Assembly: GCA_022796475.1 (NCBI GenBank)
Contig: JAAWIS010000035.1
Span: 1 to 34,286 of the forward strand
Source: Lachnospiraceae bacterium
GTDB taxonomy: Bacteria > Bacillota > Clostridia > Lachnospirales > Lachnospiraceae
DNA: 34,286 nucleotides
Direction: 5' to 3'
Shown here: in pieces, positions 8,533 through 17,869 of the stretch
How positions within the stretch are numbered: position 1 is the stretch's first letter
How the letters are laid out: every line of letters begins with the position of its first letter
Program-made: the position numbers and the translations under genes
The notes under the pieces: model-generated
What the model saw: the letters and a program-made list of their open reading frames with translations, nothing else
What the model was told of the DNA's origin: nothing
The model's database searches: none

Positions 8533-9989
8533 TAAGCTGCACCTCCTCCTATTGCTCCCGCAAGGATTTCTGGATCAAACTCAATATTATTTTTGATATA
8601 TTCTGCTGGAACCCAAAATGCTATCTTGGTATAAAATATAATATTTCCATCTAAAATGGACGTAATGGGATTTTCGTCTTCCTGGAATGAAATTACCCCT
8701 CCCGCAATATATCCTGAATGGGAAAGGCTGTTTAAGTACAAGTTCTCAGAATCTACAACTGATTCAATCAAACGATAGTTCCCCGGATTATCCACCTTTT
8801 CCTTAAATGTAAGTAAGAAATGGTTCCGGTACCAGCTCATCATTCTACGGCAGGAAATCCACCTATCCTTTGGATCGGTTATCCCAGGATATGCTGCTGT
8901 ATTATTTCCCCAGGCTCTCCATCCATTATCATTGATGGCCGTTACAACACCAAACGAATTAACCAGTTCCGCTTGCGTGGTATCCAAAAGCACTTCCGTT
9001 CCATCATCTAATACAGCCGCTCCCATATTTAACAGCTCATTAGAAGGGCTTTTCATCGGAATATTATTATTTCTGGCATCTGTGTAAGCCGTCATAGCCG
9101 CCCATACCGCAGAGAAGCAGTATACTTTTGTTCCCAACCGAACTTTCGGCCACAAAAGGATAACATGTTCATTTATAATCCCTGCCGCTTCTTTTGCCTC
9201 CCTTAATGCCGTATAAACTTTGGCTTTGGAAGTATCCATATCAATTGCCGCTTCACAATGGAATACCCCGTTAATTCCCCTGGTTTTTGCTGCTATTACC
9301 GCTGCCACTTCCGGATCTTGGGACCAGCCTGGCGCAAGGATCAGGCCCGGAACGAGATTCAGCTTTGGATATACCTGCCGGATTACCTCCAGTCCGGTTT
9401 CCTTCCCTGTTGCTGCATCATATCCGCCAATAATATCCTCCTTCGTCACCTTTGATGGATCCAACTGTTCTCCAGATGCGCTCAGCAATGTTATATCCGC
9501 TGTTTTTTCTGATGTCAGCAGCGTAATATCAATCCCTCCTGATGTATTAAATTCCGCAATATAATCTACACCTGCAGCTAACGGAGTATCGGTTCCAGCC
9601 TTTAGTTCCAGATTATTTAAGAAAACACCAGCTTCCATGATAGACGCTTTCCTATCTTTTACAGAAATTCCTTCTTTGCTGAAAACCTTTTTATGCTTCA
9701 CTGCATCCAATACATTAATAAAAATAACCGGAGCTACAGAAAATACCCGATAGCTTACATCCATAGATTGGCATAATGTATACTGCTTAAAGTCATCACT
9801 ATATCCAAGAAGCTTCTGGGCCTCAGTGAAACTATAAGTAATAATTGGTACATTTGTCACTGCCCCTGGATCTTCTGCCATATTTATAGGACAAGTACCC
9901 ACTACTACCTGAAGAGCTGATGTCCCCTGTACTGGTACTGTCAGCCTAGTAGCCATTTCTTCCGTATCAATCCGATGATTATATGCCAT
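8532..9989 (-). CDS. Tail sheath protein
   Basis: 485 residues, contractile sheath subunit. Recognisable parts include VPVQGTSALQVVVGTCPIN near the start, LVPGLILAPGWSQDPEVAAV in the middle, and the conserved C-terminal region with PKDRWISCRRMMSWYRNHF and a final strand YIKNNIEFDPEIL. An AAGGGG-type ribosome binding site precedes the ATG. Together with the tube it establishes a myovirus-like contractile tail. Confidence 0.94.
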   Translation of the reverse strand: MAYNHRIDTEEMATRLTVPVQGTSALQVVVGTCPINMAEDPGAVTNVPIITYSFTEAQKLLGYSDDFKQYTLCQSMDVSYRVFSVAPVIFINVLDAVKHKKVFSKEGISVKDRKASIMEAGVFLNNLELKAGTDTPLAAGVDYIAEFNTSGGIDITLLTSEKTADITLLSASGEQLDPSKVTKEDIIGGYDAATGKETGLEVIRQVYPKLNLVPGLILAPGWSQDPEVAAVIAAKTRGINGVFHCEAAIDMDTSKAKVYTALREAKEAAGIINEHVILLWPKVRLGTKVYCFSAVWAAMTAYTDARNNNIPMKSPSNELLNMGAAVLDDGTEVLLDTTQAELVNSFGVVTAINDNGWRAWGNNTAAYPGITDPKDRWISCRRMMSWYRNHFLLTFKEKVDNPGNYRLIESVVDSENLYLNSLSHSGYIAGGVISFQEDENPITSILDGNIIFYTKIAFWVPAEYIKNNIEFDPEILAGAIGGGAA

Positions 9990-9992
9990 GAA

Positions 9993-10277
9993 TTACACCC
10001 CTTTCTTGTATTCCATCGCTATCCGATAAAACCGGCTTAATGCTGAATCAAAAACTGCTAATTCCCTATTAGCTTGAGGAAGCCTGCTTACTGGAACGAC
10101 TAATTCCATAAGCGCTGGGCATCCCTTGGATGCTTCCAGGAAAGCCGGAGGAAACCCGTTTGTTAGCACCGTTCCGGATACCATGCCACGCATTGTAGGT
10201 CCAATATAAATTTTCTGTTTCTTTTTTTCATCCTGACTGACTTGAGCCTTGTTTGCTTCTTTCTTTTCCATTACCAT
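9993..10277 (-). CDS. Small protein upstream of the tail sheath
   Basis: 94 residues, not assigned to a family. Lys-rich N-terminus, then IYIGPTMRGMVSGTVLTNG and a compact C-terminal half ending MEYKKGV. The frame extends to 10307, but the ATG at 10277 has AGAAGGGAG at the right distance and overlaps the upstream stop (ATGGTAA), so I use it. Position between the tail-terminator candidate and the sheath suggests a tail accessory role. No function is claimed. Confidence 0.7.
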   Translation of the reverse strand: MVMEKKEANKAQVSQDEKKKQKIYIGPTMRGMVSGTVLTNGFPPAFLEASKGCPALMELVVPVSRLPQANRELAVFDSALSRFYRIAMEYKKGV

Positions 10278-10828
10278 TTTATCTCCCTTCTGAATCCAGA
10301 AAACCAAAATGTCGTACCAATTGCCCCAAAAAAGTAGGGATAGGTATCCTCATCCTGTAGCGCCCATTCAAACTCGCCGCTGCAAGTGTATTGCCCATCC
10401 AAAATCGGATTAACTGAAAAACGCTCATACACATTCTGAATTAGGTTCAGTACCTCCTTATGCCCTTGGTTTTCCAGGCTGTCATTAAAAATGCCGAAAC
10501 ATACCGCTACCTGTACTTCTTGGCGGTCGTTAACCTTTGGAATATGTCCTCCATCAATTTTTACTAAGCACCAAGGGAATGGGAAGGCGGCAGCTTCTTC
10601 CTGGCCATCAATATAATCAATGGTATCAAAGTCCATTCCTGTATCTTCCTGTGTATTTTTCTTTCCTGGAATTGGAAGCGACTGACAAAATACATTTAAC
10701 GAAACCCTTTCTTGGCTTCGTTGCTGGCAAAAACGCATATCCTTTGTCATTTCTTCCATCTCTTTTTTCAGCGCTTCCTGAAAGAAAAGCGGAGTTAACG
10801 CCCTTATGCCTTTTCTTTCCTCTTCCAT
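10271..10828 (-). CDS. Hypothetical tail protein, possible tail terminator
   Basis: 185 residues. Helical, charged N-terminus, then strands with PFPWCLVKIDGGHIP and VQVAVCFGIFNDS, a helix, and a C-terminal strand pair ending WFSGFRREIKW. The location just before the sheath, after a completion protein, is where tail terminator proteins are encoded, and the alternation of strands and one long helix fits, but similarity is not obvious by eye. AGGAGG lies 6 bases upstream of the ATG, which overlaps the preceding stop. Confidence 0.65.
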   Translation of the reverse strand: MEEERKGIRALTPLFFQEALKKEMEEMTKDMRFCQQRSQERVSLNVFCQSLPIPGKKNTQEDTGMDFDTIDYIDGQEEAAAFPFPWCLVKIDGGHIPKVNDRQEVQVAVCFGIFNDSLENQGHKEVLNLIQNVYERFSVNPILDGQYTCSGEFEWALQDEDTYPYFFGAIGTTFWFSGFRREIKW

Positions 10829-11418
10829 TATTTCCCTCCTAATGCTTTATTCAGGCATTTTTCAACCTGTTCATGGAGGATATCTGCTATCTTTTCTTCT
10901 TCTGCCCCATAAACTTTCTCATTACCTACCATAGACCGATCGGAAGAACCCATAAGCCGTTTTAACTTTTTGTCAGCATTTCGGCTTACGATTGCTATTT
11001 TCCCGCTTTTAAACCGTACACAAAAGGCCATACTATAGCCTTCTAACAGTTTCATCTCAGATTTGGCAAACTGAGTAGCATATATAGGGAATTTTACCCG
11101 TTTCCCATTAAAAAAAGTGGTTCTGGAACGGAAAAACATGGACACTTTATGAGCTTCAATCCCTGGCTGCTTGGATTTAAAGAAAATAGTTGCTTTCACT
11201 TTTGAAACACTAGCTTTGATAATCTTTGACCTGCCTAAAATCCCTGCTGGAGCGGTTCCAGCATATACCTTAGAAGCCCTTTTCACCAGCCGGTTTCTGA
11301 CACGAGTTGCTGTATTATTTAAAGCTGTTTTTAAAACGGATTCTTCTGACTTTTCAATATTCCGCATTGCCAGGATCACACGATCCAGATCTTCTTGTTT
11401 CATCCTAATATCAATCAT
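10828..11418 (-). CDS. Minor tail / tail completion protein (gpZ- or HK97 gp10-like)
   Basis: 196 residues, basic. The N-terminus is helical (DRVILAMRNIEKSEESVLKT) and continues into NNTATRVRNRLVKRASKVYA, the pattern of gpZ-type minor tail and gp10 neck proteins. The C-terminus is a helix with EEEKIADILHEQVEKCLNKA. It begins with an ATGA overlap on the upstream gene. Probably caps or completes the tail tube. Confidence 0.68.
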   Translation of the reverse strand: MIDIRMKQEDLDRVILAMRNIEKSEESVLKTALNNTATRVRNRLVKRASKVYAGTAPAGILGRSKIIKASVSKVKATIFFKSKQPGIEAHKVSMFFRSRTTFFNGKRVKFPIYATQFAKSEMKLLEGYSMAFCVRFKSGKIAIVSRNADKKLKRLMGSSDRSMVGNEKVYGAEEEKIADILHEQVEKCLNKALGGK

Positions 11419-11747
11419 GCTTTTGCCGCCCCTAATGTGATGGAATAGATCCCGCCTTCATCAATAGCATCTTCTACCCGATAGATACTGTTATCAAGCT
11501 TCAGCGCTCTTCCTATGGCAGGAAGGCTGCCAAACTCGCTCCTTGCCACATAAATTAAAATCTGCTTTTCATAAATGCCATCAATCCGTCCCTTTTCTAC
11601 CTGTTTTTTACTCCGTTCAACCACTTCCAACCCATCTACCACCACTGACATCCGCTTCCCATCAATCACATGATATTCTCCGAATTCCTCCGGATTCAAA
11701 AAAATGTTGATATCACGGAACGCCAACTCCTTAAATCCATATCCCAT
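11415..11747 (-). CDS. Head-tail joining protein (lambda FII-like)
   Basis: 110 residues. Begins GYGFKELAFRDINIFLNPEEFGEYH, followed by strands with RMSVVVDG and a C-terminal RVEDAIDEGGIYSITL, the small beta-barrel pattern of FII-type head-tail attachment proteins. Order after capsid and DUF2190 fits. Ribosome binding site AAAGGTGAG precedes the ATG. Confidence 0.65.
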   Translation of the reverse strand: MGYGFKELAFRDINIFLNPEEFGEYHVIDGKRMSVVVDGLEVVERSKKQVEKGRIDGIYEKQILIYVARSEFGSLPAIGRALKLDNSIYRVEDAIDEGGIYSITLGAAKA

Positions 11748-11790
11748 TTTTTCTCACCTTTGCATAACTGCCTTCACAACCTTTATGGCT

Positions 11791-12153
11791 CTATCCCAGT
11801 AATTTTACCTTAATCAAATCTGCTCCGGCTGGGGATAGTTCCGCAGCATAGCCTGCAGGGATATTCGGCTCTGCCATACCCTGCCCTTCTTTTTTCTCTC
11901 CTTCTGCAGAACTGGTAATTCCATTCCCATCAAAATAAACAGACATACCCATGGGGATCTGAGCAGCATCCGTTTTAGGAATTTCAAACACCCCCTCTAC
12001 CACTATGGCTCCTGTTTCACCAGAAGGGATATCGCAACCTGCCACCCCAATCCTGGAAACCAATTCTATCACTGTGCCATATACAATCGTTTCATCCGTA
12101 ACATTGATATAATCTAAAGAACTTCCCTGCTGCCAATAAACTGCTTTGCTCAT
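11791..12153 (-). CDS. DUF2190-like protein, possible capsid decoration
   Basis: About 120 residues, beginning MSKAVYWQQGSSLDYIN. The frame extends upstream to 12210, but AGGAGG lies 6 bases before the ATG at 12153, downstream of the capsid stop, so the longer form is unlikely. The Gly/Val-rich strands (GTVIELVSRIGVAG, GAIVVEGVFEIPK) and a position directly after the major capsid gene match DUF2190 proteins, which resemble decoration or head-fibre proteins. Confidence 0.68.
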   Translation of the reverse strand: MSKAVYWQQGSSLDYINVTDETIVYGTVIELVSRIGVAGCDIPSGETGAIVVEGVFEIPKTDAAQIPMGMSVYFDGNGITSSAEGEKKEGQGMAEPNIPAGYAAELSPAGADLIKVKLLG

Positions 12154-12163
12154 CATTTTCCTC

Positions 12164-13663
12164 CTATCCGATCGCAACACCTGGATTCTTCGCAATGCCT
12201 CTGAAATCACGGACTGAAATCCCCCAGTCTAAATAAATATCCCAGGTAAAGCCTAACACTCCCGGCTTTTCCATCCTTCTTATTGTGGGTATTTCCTGAC
12301 CGTTTAGGTAATCTACCTGAATCCCTCTGGCACTTGCGCTATTTGCTACCATAAACCAGGGAGCTGCATTACTGCCTGCTAAAGCATTTAACACCGGGGT
12401 CTGTACAATCGTAAGCGGGTAATTATACAACGGGTTGATATCATTATGATCGCTCCCGGTAACCTGTGAAGAATGGAATAGGACTGCCAGATCAAATTCA
12501 TACCCAACCGGTACAATGATATATTGAGGCGTAATATAAATCGCATCACCAAAGGGATCCTTCTGCTTTTGCATCTGTAAAATAATTTCCTGCACAGCCT
12601 TTTGGGTTGGTTTGGAACCAGAAATCATAAGATTGTTGTGCTTTCCATCAAACAAGTTCACACCATCAAAAATCTTTTCATTTTTATACATCAACGTATA
12701 AACACCTTTATCTATGGTCTTTTTTGCACTAGACGCATACTGACCTGGAACTTTTGTCAGGAAGCTGATATCATCATTAATGAAAGCTTGGCGGCTCATG
12801 GAAAACTGACGTCCATATGTATCCAGTTTACGGCTTGGAAGCAGCTTCGTACTGGGTGTATCTGCTTTTAATTCGCCATTTTCCGGTACAATCAGGAAGT
12901 CACCGGTTCCCCCGATGATATATTCATGATCGGAAGAAGATTTGAAATCGCTTAAGCTCCCTTTTGTTGTCCAAACCTGAAATGTGGTAGGCACAGAGTC
13001 GTAAAGATACACAATGCTTTTTCTTATGGTATCATCCAAAATAGCCGGAAAAGCGGCAGTTGGATTATAAAACTGTCGACACATCTCATAATACAACTCG
13101 CTCCGATCCATATGGAGCAATTCATTCGTGTTCATTCCCTCCCTTGCCAAGCATTCCACTGCAAAATCCCTTAAGCTCATTCCTCTCATCTGCCGGGCTC
13201 CATCTGCTGGATTCGGCACATCAAATCCGGCTCGCATAATAAGGGCATCCGAACTCCGTTCCCGGAACTTATCCCCCTCATCCTCCGTGACTCGAATGCT
13301 AATGGGCGTTCCAGTCTTTTGAAGATGATCCAGAACTGCAGCCCTCACCTCTTCTATACTTTTCCTATCCCGGATATAACCTCCTGGATCCAGCCCAAAC
13401 GAACGGCACAACTGGGTAATTTCAGCACTGCGCTTCCTTTCTAAGTCAACCGCTTTATCAACTGCCCGCCGGATGCCCTCATCCACCTCATTTTCTTGGA
13501 CTTCCGACGGGGACTCAGAATTTTCTTCTCCTGCTTCTACCTTGTCTACATATCGCTGCAAACGATCGTATTCATCCTGCTCTTGGGATGTAAGATCCCT
13601 ATTTTCCAGTTTCGCTGCATCCAACAGCTCTTGCTGCTTTTTAATTGCTTCTGCTCTTGTCAC
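12164..13663 (-). CDS. Major capsid protein with N-terminal scaffold-like domain
   Basis: 499 residues. Residues 1 to about 110 are charged and helical (KKQQELLDAAKLENRDL, QDEYDRLQRYVDKVEAG), typical of a scaffold/delta domain removed by the prohead protease. The rest has HK97-type capsid features: KLDTYGRQFSMSRQAFINDD, the repeated contact region FDGKHNNLM, and a C-terminal strand GFTWDIYLDWGISVRDFRG. It is encoded directly after the protease and overlaps it by 4 bases. Confidence 0.88.
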   Translation of the reverse strand: MTRAEAIKKQQELLDAAKLENRDLTSQEQDEYDRLQRYVDKVEAGEENSESPSEVQENEVDEGIRRAVDKAVDLERKRSAEITQLCRSFGLDPGGYIRDRKSIEEVRAAVLDHLQKTGTPISIRVTEDEGDKFRERSSDALIMRAGFDVPNPADGARQMRGMSLRDFAVECLAREGMNTNELLHMDRSELYYEMCRQFYNPTAAFPAILDDTIRKSIVYLYDSVPTTFQVWTTKGSLSDFKSSSDHEYIIGGTGDFLIVPENGELKADTPSTKLLPSRKLDTYGRQFSMSRQAFINDDISFLTKVPGQYASSAKKTIDKGVYTLMYKNEKIFDGVNLFDGKHNNLMISGSKPTQKAVQEIILQMQKQKDPFGDAIYITPQYIIVPVGYEFDLAVLFHSSQVTGSDHNDINPLYNYPLTIVQTPVLNALAGSNAAPWFMVANSASARGIQVDYLNGQEIPTIRRMEKPGVLGFTWDIYLDWGISVRDFRGIAKNPGVAIG

Positions 13664-14313
13664 TTGATTGCCTCCCTGTATTTATTTTTGTTTACCTGAA
13701 GCTGGCGCCTGAAAAAATCCAGCGTCCTTCCTGTTTTCTCCTCCGGCTTTTCGTCCATTCCCCGGCCTATCCCTACGGTAGGATCTGCTGGGACTGACAC
13801 AATTGATATTTCATAAGGTATCCACCTTTTTGCAATATCGCAGGGTCCTGTAAACCGCCCGTCAGCCGATTTTTTATTAGGCGCTACTTCTTCCCAGTTA
13901 TCCACAAAATATCCTGTAGAAACCCCTTTTAGCGTACCTCCCTGGACTTTTTGATAAATAATGTCTGATGCATCATCTGTATCAAACCGGATCCGTGCAT
14001 ATCCCCTATTATTCTCACACCAGGCATTGATTATCTTTGCAATCACCTTATCCCGGTTGTGGTTAAATAAAACACATCCGATGGAATTTAACCGGGTCAA
14101 ATCCATGCATCCATCAGAATGATCCAGAATCTCCACTCCCCACCATCTTGCATATGGCTCTTCTGAAGAAAAGGATAGTTCCACTGTTCTTTCTTCCCCT
14201 TCTACGTCACGTATCGAAAGAAGCGGAATCGACCTGCTTAAACTTCCAGTCATCTCAGACTGCTTGTTTTTCCTCGAATCCTTCAAACTTGTCTGTCTTG
14301 TAACGGCTTCCAA
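13660..14313 (-). CDS. HK97-type prohead protease
   Basis: 217 residues, serine protease of peptidase family U35/S78 type that matures the capsid. His85 in LFNHNRDK and Ser132 in LKGVSTGY are the likely catalytic pair, and the family motif WIPYEISIVSVPADP follows. Start is TTG at 14313 with AGGAGG 8 bases upstream. The next ATG (14253) has no well-spaced ribosome binding site. As a result the first 59 bases lie inside the portal gene. Confidence 0.86.
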   Translation of the reverse strand: MEAVTRQTSLKDSRKNKQSEMTGSLSRSIPLLSIRDVEGEERTVELSFSSEEPYARWWGVEILDHSDGCMDLTRLNSIGCVLFNHNRDKVIAKIINAWCENNRGYARIRFDTDDASDIIYQKVQGGTLKGVSTGYFVDNWEEVAPNKKSADGRFTGPCDIAKRWIPYEISIVSVPADPTVGIGRGMDEKPEEKTGRTLDFFRRQLQVNKNKYREAIK

Positions 14314-15754
14314 AAATCACACCTCCTAAATCAATTCCTTTTTCTTCCCCATACTTTAGAATCTCTGCAATCTCGTCAATTTGTTCCTTCCAGTCCTTCC
14401 CATTTTCTGCTGTCATATCTGCCCACGTCTTCTGCCCTGTTTCCAAAGAAATTTTATTTGCATTGGATTCCTTTAGAGGATCAATCCATTTCTTGGGAGC
14501 CTGGATCCATTTATGGGAAAGATAGCGTTCCTTTTCTTCCCAGAACCCATCTAACTGAATCTTTCCAGAAAGAACAAGGGAAATCACAAATGTTTCATAA
14601 ATCTCACTCATAACCTCTAACAGCAATTCCTGGTCATCCACATAAGTTAAACTATCTTCAATTGCCCCTTGCCTGGCTGAGCTGTAGTTACTCTCCGACA
14701 TATCACGACTGATTGTTTCATAACTCAATCCCTGTCCAGAACCAACCAGCCGAATCTGCTGTTTAATGAAAGACGTAGCATCTGTAGCCTGCCCAGAAGG
14801 ATTCACTACTTGCACATCATCCCCATCATTTAAATATTGAATCATCCCTGGTGTCAGAGTTTTCCCCTGATACTCCCGCCCTTGCCCCTTCTCTGTTTTC
14901 CGCCCTGGTGTTAGATATCCCATCCCTGACTGAGGCAAAAGCCGCTTAATGAATACTGCAAGACAGGCTAGGATCCTCTCTTTTATTGAAACTGCCCTCA
15001 TAAATTCGTTAGCATCCCGGATTCTGGTGATTGTAGGTGACATATCTGACATCTCCCGGATCTGAGAAGGCCGGCTCTTTGTAAAATAAAAGATAACATC
15101 CTTTGCCTCTACATATACGGACGGGGATGCTGTCCCGTCTATACTGTATTGCTGGAAATAATACCCCATCGGCCTGTTACAGGCATTATACTCAATCCCT
15201 CCCACTACCTTATTCCCTTTTGTTTTTGGCGTCATAGCAGTTAAATCCAGTTCATCTACTTCCACAGCCTGCAGCTTAAATGGCAAAAACCCTCCTGCCG
15301 TATATCGTTTTAAAATAATTATCCCGCCGTCTATTTTCTTTCGCTGGACTGCCATGCGCATCATAGAATTAAAACTCTGGGTTCCGGTTACATCACAGTT
15401 TTCTTTCTTGCACCAAATTTTCCAAAACTGTTCTATTTTTTTATCCAATGTTTCATCCCCACACCGGACACGGAGCCGGTATCCAGCTCCGAATACATTC
15501 CGCTTATAAGCTCCGGTCACTGAATTCATAATGTCCGAATTATTCTCTAGGTCACGCGCCCTGGCTCTAACGATATCCCGGGCATGCCGGTCTGTCATTT
15601 CAGCAGAGTCATTTACTACCCGCCAATTAGAATTAATCCGATCAAAGTTAGCCGCATCATATCCTCGTTCGTCTTCCATAGCCTGCCGATAAACAGCCCT
15701 GTGGTATGCTGCCTTTGGCGATATCCAATAGATAACCATATCCAACCAGTTCAT
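14255..15754 (-). CDS. Portal protein (lambda gpB family)
   Basis: 499 residues. The portal forms the DNA entry ring at one capsid vertex. N-terminal DRHARDIVRARARDLENNSD and NSVTGAYKRNVFGAGYRLR are hallmark lambda-family portal segments. The middle carries VEVDELD and a region with GQGLSYETISRDMSESNYSSAR, the family's conserved active-looking motif. ATG preceded by AAGGGAGAT. Followed by the protease with a long overlap. Confidence 0.93.
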   Translation of the reverse strand: MNWLDMVIYWISPKAAYHRAVYRQAMEDERGYDAANFDRINSNWRVVNDSAEMTDRHARDIVRARARDLENNSDIMNSVTGAYKRNVFGAGYRLRVRCGDETLDKKIEQFWKIWCKKENCDVTGTQSFNSMMRMAVQRKKIDGGIIILKRYTAGGFLPFKLQAVEVDELDLTAMTPKTKGNKVVGGIEYNACNRPMGYYFQQYSIDGTASPSVYVEAKDVIFYFTKSRPSQIREMSDMSPTITRIRDANEFMRAVSIKERILACLAVFIKRLLPQSGMGYLTPGRKTEKGQGREYQGKTLTPGMIQYLNDGDDVQVVNPSGQATDATSFIKQQIRLVGSGQGLSYETISRDMSESNYSSARQGAIEDSLTYVDDQELLLEVMSEIYETFVISLVLSGKIQLDGFWEEKERYLSHKWIQAPKKWIDPLKESNANKISLETGQKTWADMTAENGKDWKEQIDEIAEILKYGEEKGIDLGGVIFGSRYKTDKFEGFEEKQAV

Positions 15755-15757
15755 CTC

Positions 15758-15994
15758 TTATCTCCCTTCAAAAACTGCTACAACTGTATCTCCAAACAGG
15801 CTGCTGTCCCTTCCTGCTGCTATTTGGGACTGTAGCTGGGACTGCATTTGGCGAAGCTGCGCCAGATCTGCCCGGGTCAATTGCCTGGTTCCAATTTTAT
15901 AAGACTGGCCGCCCCGCAAAATTGAAACAATTGCATCATTTACCACTTCTAATTGCTGCTGTGGGCTTCCAAATAAATTTATATTTTCTGACAT
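15758..15994 (-). CDS. gpW/DUF6148-like small head protein
   Basis: 78 residues between terminase and portal. Start ATG at 15994 has GGGAGGA 8 bases upstream; the frame extends to 16021. The helical segment QLEVVNDAIVSILRGGQSYK and the RADLAQLRQMQSQLQSQIAAG helix resemble gpW-type head-completion proteins that follow terminase in lambdoid heads. The family assignment is tentative. Confidence 0.7.
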   Translation of the reverse strand: MSENINLFGSPQQQLEVVNDAIVSILRGGQSYKIGTRQLTRADLAQLRQMQSQLQSQIAAGRDSSLFGDTVVAVFEGR

Positions 15995-15999
15995 TACGA

Positions 16000-17853
16000 T
16001 TATCCTCCCTGCATTAACCAATCATCCTGTGTTTGGATCCAAGACTCTTCTCGTGATGTGGCTTCCGTGGAACCTGAATTTGCTGAGGCTAAATCTGGCA
16101 TAAGATGCAGATGACGCACGCCGCGGATCTCAGCCGCTGCCATCGCATACACTTCTGTATCCAGAAAATGATTTGCTCCGTGAGAATGCTTCAGCACCCA
16201 AACCATTGTTCGACTCCCATTTTTCGCCTTTTCAAAAACCTTGTGTTCTGATGTAACTTGCCTTGCATATTCTTCATCACACCCTTGGTAAACCATCCAG
16301 CTACCAGAGCCATTTTCCCGTTTCATCCTGGAAGCGATGGAATCTTTATATTGTCCCCCATCTACGATAACCAACTGCATCCCATACGCCCTGGAATTAA
16401 CTTTATCAACCTTGCTGATTTTATATCGATCTTTCATCGGATTACTGGATCCCTTTACTGGCAGCGCCCACTCCGAATTATTAATGCAGAAATCATATGT
16501 GGCATCTGCCTGATACCCGGAATCAATTAAAGCTAAATCAATCAGAATTTTCCTTCCATCTTCTGTAACAAATTCACCATTCATAATCTGTTCAATATCC
16601 GAAAATGAAAGCACCTGCCCATGGGTAACATTTTGGCTAGTTGTATAATCCCCAAAAGCCCGTATTGTATAGTATAAGCTGGTTTCCTGGACATCTACAC
16701 CGGCTGTTAAAATCTTAGCCCAGGACGGGACAACAAATTCCGGAAGGGATGTCTGACGTTCTAAAACAAGCTCCTCTGTGGTTTTCAGCTTTGTATCTTC
16801 CCACGGTTCCCCCAGCCATGAATTTACAAAATTCTGCAGTTTGTCAGGCTCCTTTTCTGATTTCAAAAATTCTTCCGCAATATCTGCCCATTTTAAAAAG
16901 TTGCTGTATAAGGAGCTAATCCAAAAGCCAACTGTTTTTGGTTTTCCTATACCACGCTTTTTTACAGCCATCCACTTCCCTTCCCGAAGCATTTTGGGTT
17001 TATCACTATCTAAAATCTCACATCCACATTCCTGGCAATAATAGCTCGCAGTCTGTGCCCGTTCATAGCAGCTCATTTTATGTTCTTTATCTTCATCATA
17101 AATAATTTGTTTCCATTTCAGTTCGATCCAGGCCTCACAATGGGGGCACTTTACAAAGTAATGCCGCACCTCATCTGCCCCTTCATGCAGCTCCCAAATA
17201 TAATTGGTTTTTAAAGTCGGAGTAGAACAAGCAAATACTTTTTCCTGTGGACGGTATGTCTTCGTCCGCTCCATAGCCAAGTTAAAGGGCGACGCTTCTT
17301 TCTTTGTAGCGCCGCCCATCTTATCAATTTCATCAAAAAATAAATATTTAATTTCTTTAGAAGCCAACTTGGAAGCGGAACCCGCCCCACGCAAGTACAA
17401 TACCATTGTTTTAAACTTTAGCCGCAATTCCTTTGAACTGTTTTCCAAAAATATTTTCTTTACTTCAGGAATCAACCGGAATGCGGGTTTTAGTTTATCA
17501 TTAGAAATATCTTTTGCCAAATCATCATTTGGATACACAATCATAGCCGGAGCTGGTGACTGAGTAAGGATATAGCATAACATATTAATCAAAACAGAGG
17601 TTCCGCCGATTTGAGATGCCTTACAGAAAAATATATTTCGGATATCCGGCTCATTAAAACAATCCATTATCTCCACAAGGTATGGGGTAATCGCATTGGA
17701 CCAGCGACCGGAAAGATTGCTGGAATCGTCTAAGATCCGGTATTGTTCCGCCCATTGGCTAACCGTAATGGTATTTGGTTTTTCCAATATCTTTTTAATG
17801 ATTCTCCGGAACAGCCGTTTGGTCTTTTCCCTAGACCGGCTCCTCTGGCTCAT
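16000..17853 (-). CDS. Terminase large subunit (gpA family)
   Basis: 617 residues; DNA packaging motor and nuclease of lambda gpA type, which usually cuts at cos. Visible: an atypical P-loop SQIGGTS at residues 80-86, as in gpA proteins; Walker B LFFDEID at 171-177; a Zn-binding block with CPHCEAW and YCQECGCEILD; and the nuclease domain segments TAGVDVQETSLYYTIRAF and LIDSGYQADATYDFC. The C-terminus is basic then acidic. ATG preceded by AAAGGGGTGG. Confidence 0.94.
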   Translation of the reverse strand: MSQRSRSREKTKRLFRRIIKKILEKPNTITVSQWAEQYRILDDSSNLSGRWSNAITPYLVEIMDCFNEPDIRNIFFCKASQIGGTSVLINMLCYILTQSPAPAMIVYPNDDLAKDISNDKLKPAFRLIPEVKKIFLENSSKELRLKFKTMVLYLRGAGSASKLASKEIKYLFFDEIDKMGGATKKEASPFNLAMERTKTYRPQEKVFACSTPTLKTNYIWELHEGADEVRHYFVKCPHCEAWIELKWKQIIYDEDKEHKMSCYERAQTASYYCQECGCEILDSDKPKMLREGKWMAVKKRGIGKPKTVGFWISSLYSNFLKWADIAEEFLKSEKEPDKLQNFVNSWLGEPWEDTKLKTTEELVLERQTSLPEFVVPSWAKILTAGVDVQETSLYYTIRAFGDYTTSQNVTHGQVLSFSDIEQIMNGEFVTEDGRKILIDLALIDSGYQADATYDFCINNSEWALPVKGSSNPMKDRYKISKVDKVNSRAYGMQLVIVDGGQYKDSIASRMKRENGSGSWMVYQGCDEEYARQVTSEHKVFEKAKNGSRTMVWVLKHSHGANHFLDTEVYAMAAAEIRGVRHLHLMPDLASANSGSTEATSREESWIQTQDDWLMQGG

Positions 17854-17869
17854 AGTTCCACCCCTTTAC

